From Lycorma delicatula (taxonomy: Eukaryota > Arthropoda > Insecta > Hemiptera > Fulgoridae): a stretch of 64,000 bases of DNA. Numbering within the stretch: the first letter of the stretch is position 1; each line of letters starts with the position of its first letter. The notes beneath the pieces were generated by a model. It made no database searches and was not told the origin of the DNA. It saw only the letters and a program-made list of their open reading frames with translations. Shown here in pieces: positions 34,915-44,949 of this stretch. The stretch lies in NCBI RefSeq assembly GCF_047948215.1, contig NC_134455.1:307786147-307850146 (forward strand), given 5' to 3'. Position numbers and translations under genes: made by a program.

Positions 34915-36640
34915 GTATATGTTTATTTGAAATAAAGTAACTGCACTAATAAACATTTGATAAAAGAAATAAGAAAGAATTGTAAGTAGGGTCCAAAAAG
35001 TTAATTCTCTAAAATTTATTCGACGTATTTGTTTATTAAATAAAAAAAAATGTTTACAAATTACAAAAAAAAATTATTAAATTTCATCTCTAAGACTGAA
35101 TCAAAAACGACTTGTCAACGAAAGAAAATCATCGGTAACATTTTTTAAAAGTCTGTAACATAATCTTGTTAAATTAACAAACGAGAACAATCTTTCTTCA
35201 ATACAATTTAAAATCCTGTAAAACACAAATAAAAAAGTTTTAAATTTATTAATGCATAAAAATAATTAAAAGTTTCAAACTGAAGATCATTTAGCACTTT
35301 AATAAAGCAATCCCAATATGTCAGTTTACGTATGAAAATATAACAAAAAACTTTAAAGATCACAATATTGCAAAATAAGTAAATAGAATAGATTACTAAA
35401 AATCAAATAATAAATTCACAACTAAACCACATTCGCAACTTACATTGTAAAAAAAAAAGAAAATAATACTTCTTAATTTACTAATACTCGTCCACAACAA
35501 AACATGTAGATGTCGACATCATATTTAAAAACTTAATAAATCTTCAAGTAAGAGCGGTTGAAGCCTTGAAACAGGTAGACATTTTATTTTATTTTATTTT
35601 TTACAGAATAGAGAGACCTTTCTAGTATTAGTAACTAACTACTAATACAAAAAAAATTCAAAACCTAAACAAAAGTTAATTCATAAATTTAAAATAAACT
35701 TCATTGTGTCTGATGTAAGAATATGTAAATTTTACGTCTATTCATTTGTTTGCATTGCTGTAGTAGTTCGTTATTAACACTTATTGTTCGATTGTTGTTT
35801 CTTTAAAAAGATTGATGTTACTACCGTACACACTTTTATAAAGCTGCAAGCTGCAGATATGTTAATTATCGTACAAACAAGGTTCTCTAGTGACTAACTT
35901 TTTTGTACTTTGTTTTTTAGCTAACTATTTCATTTTATTGTTTAAATGAAAAAATCTGTTAAATATTCAACTATCATTTTTAATACTATATTAACTATTT
36001 TGAATTTACATATTTTTGTTTTTACTACCTATAACAAAAAGTGTTTTAGAAATGTCACAATAAATCTCTCCTTTCGTGTTCTTTAAAGTAAAGTGAACAT
36101 AATGTATTTTTGTAATTACTGTGTGTTTTAATAGTATTATAATGTTGCTTTTATGTTTAGAACAGTAATAATTTAATATGCTTTATGTGTATTCATATCT
36201 TACTGCCCAGATATTTCCTTCTGCTCCGTTTATCCTTTCCAGATATTGTACTCGAATTGTGACATTATTTAATCCTATCCAACTACATCGCTTTATAAAC
36301 TCTCTCCTCCTTGTAGCAGATTTTTTTATCTCTTTATCTAGATTCCATTTGTTATATCCTTCGCCTCAGGCGAAGGATTATTCTGTACCTCATTGCTCTA
36401 CTTCTTTGGTCATTATTATACTATCTCCTATCCTCTCTTCCTAAGTTTCAGTCTGACTGGTTATAATTTTGCTATAAACATTCTATTCATAAAATTTTCC
36501 ACTTTCTCCCACGTCATCCTACAACAAATTTTAATGTGGTTGCATTAATTTTATATAAACTAATACATTAATGCTTGTAGTATTAATAATGTAGTGGTTG
36601 TGGTAAAAGTAACATCGCTTGCTATGGTTTTTTTTATTGA
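34915..36640. other. end of the long intron, AT-rich
   Basis: Only short frames. A (TTTTA)n tract lies at about 35582-35606. A 10-bp perfect inverted repeat with a 3-nt loop (atccttcgcc / ggcgaaggat) lies at 36356-36378. Confidence 0.5.
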
Positions 36641-36644
36641 ACAG

Positions 36645-37170
36645 GTGCTGGTTCATTTAACGCTAAAGCTGATTTTGGAAGAACCGGCCACGCATTTCCT
36701 AACTTCTTCGGTAGAGGCACTGGTACTTATGCTGGAAATTACGGTTACGGTGCGTATAATGCTGGAAATTTTGGTAGTAAATTTGGAAGTCTGCCGTTAG
36801 GAAGTAGTGGTGGTTATCATGGAGGATTCAGTCAACCAGGAAGTAGCTTTGGAACAGGTGGATTCGGAAGTACTGGATTTGAAAATTGTGGGTACGGAAG
36901 TGGAGGGTACGGAAGTGGAGGGTACGGAAGTGGAGGGTACGGAAGCGGTTTTGGAGGAGGAGGAGGAGGAGGTTCTGGATCCTTTCCAACATATGGTTAT
37001 GGTACAGGAGCTTACAGTGGACCGTCTGGAGCATTTTCCAGCGCTGGAACTGGAGGAGGATTTCCTAATTATGGTTTTGGTGGATTTTCAGGAAATAATC
37101 CTTCCTTCATGCCGTTTGATTTCAACTCATTAATGAAACAGCATTTTGCTATACAGGAAGATATTATGAG
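36645..37170 (+). CDS. glycine-rich, fibroin/cuticle-like protein, large repeat exon
   Basis: Acceptor ttgaacag precedes 36645 and donor GAG|GTAAGAC follows 37170. The exon is open throughout (about 175 codons) and joins in phase at both sides. It starts GAGSFNAKADFGRTGHAFPN. Gly, Tyr, Phe and Ser dominate, with GNYGYGAYNAGNFGSKFGS and four 15-bp units each encoding GYGSG (36890-36949). A run of seven glycines encoded by (GGA)n follows (from about 36953), then FNSLMKQHFAIQEDIM at its end. One Cys is present. Such Gly-Tyr-Ser repeats are typical of extracellular structural proteins (cuticle, silk, salivary sheath or egg coat), so it is inferred to be secreted and structural. The signal peptide lies in an unseen upstream exon. 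I cannot name an ortholog. Slippage in the 15-bp and GGA repeats probably makes length polymorphic. Confidence 0.85.
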
Positions 37171-37243
37171 GTAAGACAAAAGGCATAAAATTATTTATTA
37201 AATTTACATAGTTACAATCTATATACTTTGTACTTCTCACTGA

Positions 37244-37279
37244 TGTAAGATGTACGTGATATCTCACGTACATCTTACA
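37244..37279. repeat. perfect 16-bp inverted repeat, 4-nt loop
   Basis: tgtaagatgtacgtga (37244-37259) and its exact reverse complement (37264-37279), loop tatc, just inside the 3-kb intron. Confidence 0.97.
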
Positions 37280-38556
37280 ACGTTATATTACAGATAACGT
37301 AATAACACATTACGTTATTTACATTTTGTGAATTTTCTCATATAATAAATATATACGTACTGATATAATAGAGACATAAAATATGAATATTTATCAAATT
37401 AAGCTGACAGTAATTAGTGCTTCGTTTTAAAATTCCTCTCAGCTTTGACAAGTAAAGATTATTATTCTTTTAATGATCGATCTAATCTATTTGAGCTGTA
37501 TTTAATAAACATACAGCAATAAAAAAGGTTTAATGAAGAGCATTTATCTGCAGACTAAAATAAATTTTCTTCTTCTTCTAGTTTATTCTTCTTGAATTAT
37601 GTTTATTTTAATTTTATTATTTTTGAGATGTTTTTCCACGATGTATATTTTGAAAAGTGTGTCAATTTGATGACTCATTAAATTGTTTGGATAAATTAAA
37701 TATTTGCAAATTATGTCTTTTCTATGGGGAAATATTATTGGCTATTATTAAAAATACGTAACCAGGTGCAGAATTGTTGTTATTAACAAGAACCATTAAC
37801 ATTTTGAAATACGAGTAGTTTCTACTCTTTCTTTCCGTTCCTTCTTTTTTCTGATAATAAAAATGGTTATCATACTGTTATGAATAATTAGTGATGTAGG
37901 CCTAATAATAATAATAATAATAACAATAAATGTTTATCATTATTTGTGGAAAAAGATTGAAAGAAATATGTTGTTAAGTTATATGTGAGATACGTAGGTG
38001 GGCCACTTGCTCCTCCATACTTATACATGAATGATTTTATTTCATATGCGTTTACTTTTAATCATTATAGAATTAATTACGTTGTTTTAGATCGATAGCA
38101 AAGTTCGAATAACCAGCATCCGTCAGAAGTAAATTCCTTCAAGGAAATCCGATTACAATAATTTTAAAACATTGAATTAGAATTTCAGTCCTCACACTGT
38201 AGAAAGTAAAATGATATGAAAATTAAAGTAATCCTAATGTGATTACATTCCTTCGATGAAGTTAAGTAATTTGGACAACTGCAACTTCTTTGAAAACATT
38301 TTTCCATCTTAGAACTTTCTTCATATTTTTTTAGAAAGTTGGAAAAACCATTGGACATCGGTACAGCGTCCATAGACGTTATTTACAGTCTACAGAACAT
38401 ATGGTCTATGGAAAGTTCTTTTGTATACATTGATAGTGTAATACTTGTAAGCATGATAGTTTACAAATCTTTTTCTGAACGATATGTATCCTAAATTATT
38501 TTATATTCATGAAAGATCAATGATTTGTGTGTTGTGTGATAGCGCACTTGCGTATG

Positions 38557-38559
38557 TGC

Positions 38560-38594
<35 letters not shown>

Positions 38595-38611
38595 CGCGCG
38601 CGCGCGCGCGA
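38557..38611. repeat. compound (TA)n(TG)n(CG)n microsatellite
   Basis: Alternating TA, then TG, then CG dinucleotides in one unbroken purine-pyrimidine alternation; strong Z-DNA potential. Intronic. Confidence 0.95.
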
Positions 38612-39229
38612 GTGAAAATTTAAATAAAATTTAACTCTTGACTAATCCATTCTTATGAACCTTACGTTTTTTTCTATAATGAGCCAGGAGAATTCAGACC
38701 ATCTGTGAGTTCTATAATGTTAGGAAGTTTTCAAATGAGAGCTAACAATAATTTTGATACTTTTAGATAATTTTTACAAATATCAAATTAAAATTAATAA
38801 TTTCACCATTCTATATCAACGTCTTATTTTAAGATTACTACTTTACTGATTAAACAGCCTTATAAATGAACGCCACTATTAAACACCCAAATAATGGGTT
38901 ATTACAATACTATTTATGAGTACATTGAAAAGAAATATTATAACGGGTGAGCTATAGAACAGGCAATTTTTTTAAATATAATTTAATTTATATACTTAAA
39001 ATTTTGCTACGAATTATAAATTTGTTTAATAGTGTTTAACTGTGCAATAAAAAATTGTAAATTCTGAAGACTACATCGATGAATATGGCCATTATTTTAA
39101 TTACGCATTCTTCAAATTAAAAAAAGTCTTTAGAATTTGGACTTTCCCATTGCAAGACGATCATAACCAGAGTAATTCCGATTACTTCATAAGAAGTTTT
39201 TCTTTAAATTCATAGTTTCGTGGGTGCGA

Positions 39230-39680
39230 ATCATCTAACTCTTCAAAGAGTCCAATAAGAGAAAATCGTTCTGGGATCCGGCGGCCTTTTTGGACAAAGA
39301 ATATCGCCATGTCTATACATATTGAGATCTAAAAAAAATTCCAACTAGATTTATTCCCTAGCTGCATAACTGGTCGCCTGACCCTGTTGAAACTACGTAT
39401 GAATCAATTTCAAGTTTTTCCGCTCTTTGAAAAAATAGATTTCTCATTCATTGGAATATATCACTGTAATGTAACGATAATAGATATTCCATCATTGTCC
39501 TTAAGAAAAGATGGACCGGTAGTTCCAGAGGATGCTACTGTAAACCACACATCATTTCAGTATTCCATCTCTTATGGCATCAGATGTTCCCACATTCTTT
39601 TGTTTACCAAAAGGATTCTTGTTTATCGCTGGACCATTTTATTCAAAATTATACACATAGATTTTAATGGAATTAGCTAA
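39230..39680 (-). pseudogene. DDE transposase fossil in the intron (DUF4817/Tc1-mariner type)
   Basis: On the - strand the reading FTVASSGTTGPSFLKDNDGI aligns with the conserved block of this transposase class (VTVWC...S-GIIGP-FFED-DG). It is followed by a degraded VTVTSERY-like segment (IIVTLQ*YIPM). Further left, GDILCPKRPPDPRTIFSYW matches GDI-WPPRSPDLTP-DFFLW, which holds the third catalytic Asp (kept here in PPDP). Upstream, NGPAINKNPFG aligns with the LNGHVNKQN region, while the first catalytic Asp is not recognisable. The FQQDGA block is lost. Multiple stops; inactive. It is from the same class as 1-250 and 10201-10413. Confidence 0.6.
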
Positions 39681-40182
39681 CAGACCGATTCATTCCTATG
39701 GATAATGAAGTGGTGTCGAAACGATCTTTGTTCAACTGTAAAACATTTTTATAATGCGCTTTAGTGGCAGACGATATAATCATCTTCACTGATATAATCC
39801 TCCATCATAAATAGATGCTACAGGAAGAAATCTATTATTACCGAATGTTAACAGAAAACAACGATGTCTATTATCGTCCGTTTTAATGGCTCACTCGTTG
39901 TACATACAATCAAACAATAGTATTACTCAGGCGTATAACAGAATACTACAATTTGAGACAGTAGATGAATTTATATTCATTGAAAATCAAAATTAGATCT
40001 GTAGGCGTTCTTCTGACTACCGGACGAGTTTAAAAATCATACTTTACTCTTCATTGATTTTTAAAAATTGATTTTCCAGCCAAGAAATACTCGTTCAAAT
40101 AGTAAATAAAATTATTTTATCTAGAATTTGAATAATTATTTTTTTAATTTTAATGTACATTAAACCGGTTTTGATCTTACAG

Positions 40183-40564
40183 AAAACATGCAGAAATAGC
40201 ACAAAGACATAAAGGTGACGTATCCTCAAATGATGTCGGAGGTGTGGGTGCTGTTGCTAGCGGGCAGTTCGGTCCTCAAGGAGGGTATGGATCAGCAAAT
40301 GTTTATCCAGCACCAGAAGGCGGCTTAGAGGATAGATTTGGAGAAGCAGATAATAGAGGTCAAGAAATCCCTGCTTCAAGCGGTGGTCCAGTCGGTAGCG
40401 CCAGTGGTAGTGTTCCACCACCAACCGGATCGTTCCAAGGAGTTTCGTCGTTTTCTTCTTCTAGTCAAACTGACGTTAACGGGAAGAAAACGTCACAAAA
40501 ACAATCGTCTGTCAGCTTCAATGACAATGGAAAAGTAACAACTTTCACAGCCCATGACCCGTGA
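40183..40564 (+). CDS. glycine-rich secreted-type protein, last exon
   Basis: Acceptor ttgatcttacag precedes 40183. One base completes an Arg codon with AG of the previous exon, then 126 codons run to TGA at 40562-40564. The sequence starts KHAEIAQRHKGDVSSNDVGG and continues through a Gly/Pro/Ser-rich part (ASGQFGPQGGYGSANVYPAP, GGPVGSASGSVPPPTGSFQG). It ends in a more conserved-looking tail, FSSSSQTDVNGKKTSQKQSS then VSFNDNGKVTTFTAHDP. Endings of the form DVNGK ... NDNGKV-T are, to my recollection, seen in several insect secreted glycine-rich proteins, so the tail may be a conserved C-terminal module. With the two earlier exons the visible protein is about 341 residues. No membrane segment is seen. 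The module's assignment is inference. Confidence 0.88.
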
Positions 40565-40597
40565 ATATATTATAAATAATTTATAAAACTCTTTTAA

Positions 40598-40603
40598 AAT
40601 AAA
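40598..40603 (+). promoter_or_regulatory. AATAAA polyadenylation signal of the glycine-rich gene
   Basis: Canonical signal 34 bp after the stop codon. Another AATAAA lies near 40807. Confidence 0.7.
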
Positions 40604-41725
40604 ATCTACAAAACTGAATCTTTTTCATGAATTTCATATATTATAAGTTTAAAATTGTGTAAAGTATTTCACAAAAATAATCAAACATTATTTTCTCTTC
40701 TAAAAACAGTCTGACTAAAGCTCAAAGGGCCAATGAAAACAAAGGATATATAAAATTGTGTTTAATACTACTATCAAGGACAATCAACTACAGCCAGTCC
40801 ATTATGAATAAACAATTTATATTTTATTTATAACAAAATAAAATGTATACAAGAAAAATTATTGGATTCATAATCCTGTAATATCATCAGTTATATAATA
40901 TTTAAAAATAAAATTTAAATAAATAAATAAAAACCAATAAAACTATTGAAATAAGCATTTGTTATTACAATTTTATCAGTAATGATAATGTGATATTTAT
41001 TTTCTAAATAGGTTTATTAACAACCCAGAAACGATTTAACTAATTTAAGAAATCTAGTTTTTCTATCTTACTGTTCACTTAAAAATAGAATTGTTATTCT
41101 AATATAATAATTAAAATTCATGTTTTGGAAAGAGGTACAACTCGATTCTTAAACGTACGTAAAAATTTGCTTGGCCTGATAGATTAATTTCTCACTGATT
41201 AAATGAAGTTAAAAGTAAGTGCAATGTTATTAAATTAAAAATTGTGCTACAAATCAATGTAATAAAATGAATGCTGGAAACCAGTTTTCATTTAATGATG
41301 TAATATTTCATTCTAAATACAGTTTAAACTTCTAATTAAAAAATAAAACAGAAAAATATTAAGTTTAGTATCTATCAATTTGACTTTATATAAAAGTTAA
41401 ATTAATATTCTAAAATGAAAGAAGAAGATTAATTAAAAATAATATTTTAACAGAATAAGAGTGATCGCTAAAATAAAAATGTTGTACTTGTATTCTATCA
41501 GTACTAAAGAATAAAATACTTTTTTTTTAAATTGTGTTATTTATTTATTATTTTACATAGATATGCAATTCCTCAAAATACTTCGCTCGATAAAAAATGT
41601 CTTTATTGAAGTGCACGTCATTAAAAAAAAAAAAAAACAATTGAAGAACCTACATTTGGAAAATAAGATTTATTAAATGATTCTGATAATACAATATTAT
41701 TCCGTATCTCATAAACTGCTACCAA
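40604..41725. other. 3' flank of the glycine-rich gene, AT-rich
   Basis: Downstream or 3' UTR sequence; no gene or known repeat was recognised. Confidence 0.5.
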
Positions 41726-42010
41726 TTTTTACTTCATTGTACGAAGTAAAAAATCGTAATCGAATTGTAATCGCGAAAAATTTCGGTTTTCAGATTTCAA
41801 CGAAAATATCCATTTTGACCATCCCTGAATCCATTTTTACTAGTTTCGGCATGACGTCTGTACGTATGTACCTCGCATAACTCAAAAACGATGAGCCGTA
41901 GAATGTTGAAATTATGGATTTAGGACTGTTGTAATATCTTGTTGTGCACCTCCCCTTTTGCTTGCAATCGATTGGACCAAAAGTGACCAATAAAGCCCGA
42001 AAACAAAACA
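41726..42010 (+). repeat. hairpin-started repeat (third copy type)
   Basis: tttttacttc (41726-41735) and gaagtaaaaa (41743-41752) form a perfect 10-bp stem with loop attgtac. They are followed by tttcaacgaaaatatccatt, gtctgtacgtatgtacctcg and cataactcaaaaacgatgag. Same order of parts as at 21.4 kb. Confidence 0.5.
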
Positions 42011-42489
42011 ATTTGGATTTTTTACTTTTTCTTAACTGCAGTAATAAGCTGTCATTGAGAGCTTTTCCAACGATATATCATAAGTGATACTAATTTTCAT
42101 TGGTTCCAGAGTTATAGCCAAATAAAAGTTTAATTAATGAAATATCTGGATCTTACAAAGGGAAGGTACATCGGTTCGAACCCGACTTCATTCCCTTCTT
42201 TTTTTTTAAGTTTTTTTTTTTTAATTTAAAAATATTTATTTATTAATAATTTTTAAGCTCCGATTGTAAAAAAGTTACAGTAAATAATAATTCAATTATA
42301 ACAATAAAAAAATTTTTAAATTTATGAAAAAATCAGAAGTTATTAGTGAAATAAAGTGTTATGTACTTTAAATTTAAAAAATTGTGTATATGTAATTTAA
42401 TAGGTGTACAAGGAAGTCATGTGATGTCCACATCAGATTTTTTTATAAAGATATTTCAACACCATTCAAACGATTTTAATATAATGACC

Positions 42490-42565
42490 GATCTTTGTGA
42501 AGGAGTGGTAGCACTCGGCCTTTCATCCGAAGGTCCCAGGTTCGAAACCCGGTCAGCATAGCATT
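42490..42565 (+). mobile_element. SINE family B head (copy 4)
   Basis: atctttgtgaaggagtggta, gcactcggcctttcatccga and the B box GGTTCGAAACCC. No shared tail is visible. Confidence 0.7.
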
Positions 42566-43319
42566 TTTAAGCATTAAAAAATTTTAATTTCATATTCCTA
42601 CGCACAAGCCTCCAGCTTATATAGTGAATCATACAAAAAAAAATTATCTTTTATCCCCGACATCCCTTTTCAATATGATCTTGTATAATTATATCACCAT
42701 GATATTAATTTAATTTAATCAAATGTAGAATTTTTTAAAAGATTATTTGTTTTAAAGCGACACAATTAAAAATTACATCAGGAATGGTCTCAGAGAACGT
42801 TTGACTTAAACGTGGAATAAATCGTAAAGAGTTTCTCTTAACTATCTTACGTGTAGCCTTTGAGAGATAGACTGAAAATGACGACATGAATAGGTTGCTT
42901 CAGCAATGAATGGGAGTCCACTAAGCAATGAAATGTTCCCTTCCATCTCCTTCACTTTTCTACTGTTTAAGAAAAACAGCAGTTGCCATTTTGTAGCCGA
43001 AAATTTTATAAAAAATGGTTACGCATTACATTTTTTTAACTAACAACAAGGAACCTTATTGCAAAATTTTATGAAAATCCGAAAACGTCTGTGGTCGTAC
43101 TGCGTCACACGGACACAAATAAACGAAATGCCAAGGGGTTGTGTAAAACACGATTTCGCATTGTTCGGTCAATAATTTGTTAAATGGTATAGGTGTATTA
43201 CATGGTTATATGTATATTTACGTTTGTATAGGAATATTCATTATTGTACGCTACTGATTGTAAATTGGCTAATCATTAAACATAAATATATATCTCTTAA
43301 GAAGTATTCTTTGGCCATT

Positions 43320-44945
43320 CTTCGCTTGAGGTCCTGCTTAAATTCTTATACCTCTCTTGCGATAAGAGAGTATCGTAAGAGAAGCTTACAGCATAGTACC
43401 CGCTGTCGCCAGAAACAAGAGCGAGAGGCATACTGGAACCAACTGGCGACTGACTTGGAAGAAGCAGCCTTGAAAATGAATATCACACACTCTACCAAAC
43501 TCTCCGAAAATTTAGTGGAAAGGGCAAATCAACAAATTACAACATCCGAAAAGATGATAGAACTTTTGTAAGATCAACAACTGACCGCCTTCAACGCTGG
43601 AGACAGTTCTTTGAAAGGCTTTACCACCACAACCCACCACAACGACCATGAATGGAGCCACCGTGTGTTGAGCCACCTGAGTTTCAAATGTCTGAAGCCG
43701 AACCAACAATTGAAGAGGTGAAAACACCATGGCATCCATGCCTTGGAAATTTTTTTTTTGGGTGGGGCGAAAAACGCCTGCGCGTTATCATCGCCCAGAA
43801 TTTTTTTTATTAAAAAATAAAAGAAAATAAAACCAATCTAACAGATGAATAAAACTTACAACTAATATCACAGATAAAATCTAAAATAAAACCAAAAGTG
43901 AATAGAATTTAACAAAGTCCAAGATGGGTGTAAAGGACCCATTCTCGGATAACAAAAAGAGTAAAAAGAAAACAAAAAACCATAAAAGATCTAACATAAA
44001 AAATATACACGACAATATTAAATTTTTTGTATTAACCCAGTACTACGCAGAAATAGAAACATCCAGTTTAAAATTTCATTATCATTGTACAAGACACCAC
44101 GGATGTTTCTGGGTAGATTAAATTTGCGATGCAACGCCACATAACGTATGCAATCTATGAGTATGTGGTGCACAGTCATGTGGCAGTTGCATCGTGTGCA
44201 TAGGGGTGCCTGTCTTCCTGACATCAGGTACTCGTGTATGACCCTCGTATGTCCTATTCACAACTGACAGAGAACTACTTCCTCACGCCGAGGATTTGTG
44301 CATGAGGAGTCCCATGGCAACACAAAATCTTTAATCTGCCAGAGTTTATTATCAACAGTAGCCATCCAGTCACCTTGCCACCTTGCTCTTAGTGATTGTT
44401 TTATATAATTAATAAAATCAGAAGTAGCAACTCGGGTGGTGAAAGGAGGCTGATTACATGCTTCTTTGGCAGCGGAATCTTCATGTTCATTACCTGGAAT
44501 CCCTACATGGCTAGGGACCCAGCACTTACTTCTGTGTTGCGATTGTTCAACTCAGCGATTGTGTTGTAAATTTCAATGACGATAGGATGTTTGGAATAAA
44601 AGTTTTTTAAGGCTTGGAGAGCAGTACACGAATCACTGCAAATAAAAATGTTTCTATATTTAGTTTTAATGATATTTAGAGCCTTATTTATAGCATATAG
44701 TTCAGCAGTAAACACTTGGAAAATGAAAAAGTGCCTGGCGGAGGTGAGTCATCGCACAGTCTATCAAGACCAGAGGTGTTGTTCTGCTTCAGCAATTTTA
44801 TGCGCACCTTCAAACCATCTGACGCATGGAAAAGATACCAGCTTCCTGGAAAAAGACTGTCATCATTCCAATCCACAAGAAGGGCGATAGTAGAGGCTAC
44901 AAGAACTACCACGACACAAGTCTTCTATCAACTGTTGGCAAAGTT
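43320..44945 (+). mobile_element. endonuclease-RT LINE fragment, split by a nested LINE
   Basis: The left part (43320-43749) encodes the linker before the RT: QKQEREAYWNQLATDLEEAA, then after a frame change LYQTLRKFSGKGKSTNYNIR and RSTTDRLQRWRQFFERLYHH. The right part (44723-44945) continues with NEKVPGGG, IPASWKKTVIIPIHKKGD and NYHDTSLLSTVGKV, the first RT block. The two parts join in sense when the insertion at 43750-44714 and one copy of its target duplication are removed. The fragment ends at 44945 before the catalytic palm, so it is a dead piece of a much longer ORF2. Confidence 0.88.
43750..44714 (-). mobile_element. 5'-truncated Jockey/I-like LINE inserted into the LINE above
   Basis: On the - strand it begins inside RNase H (FTAELYAINKALNIIKTKYR with the catalytic Glu, then NIFICSDSCTALQALKNFY with a catalytic Asp). 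It continues through a degraded GIPGNEHED region to a C-terminus reading LCTRCNCHMTVHHILIDC near 44200. It ends with a GGCGATGATAACGCG / GGCG...CGCCC stem-loop-like 3' end and a poly(A) (T run 43750-43759 on +). An 8-bp target duplication cttggaaa lies at 43742-43749 and 44715-44722. It is from the same family as 27220-30110. Frames are interrupted in the middle, so RNase H is not functional. Confidence 0.92.
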
Positions 44946-44949
44946 GAAA

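Noticed and set aside
36178..36444. 88-codon + strand frame
   Set aside because: No splice-site fit or family match; it includes a 10-bp hairpin and lies in intron sequence, so chance is more likely.
36828..37133. Leu/Phe-rich and Val/Glu-rich frames overlapping the glycine-rich exon
   Set aside because: Alternative-frame readings of the Gly repeat; the Gly frame has correct splice phase on both sides.
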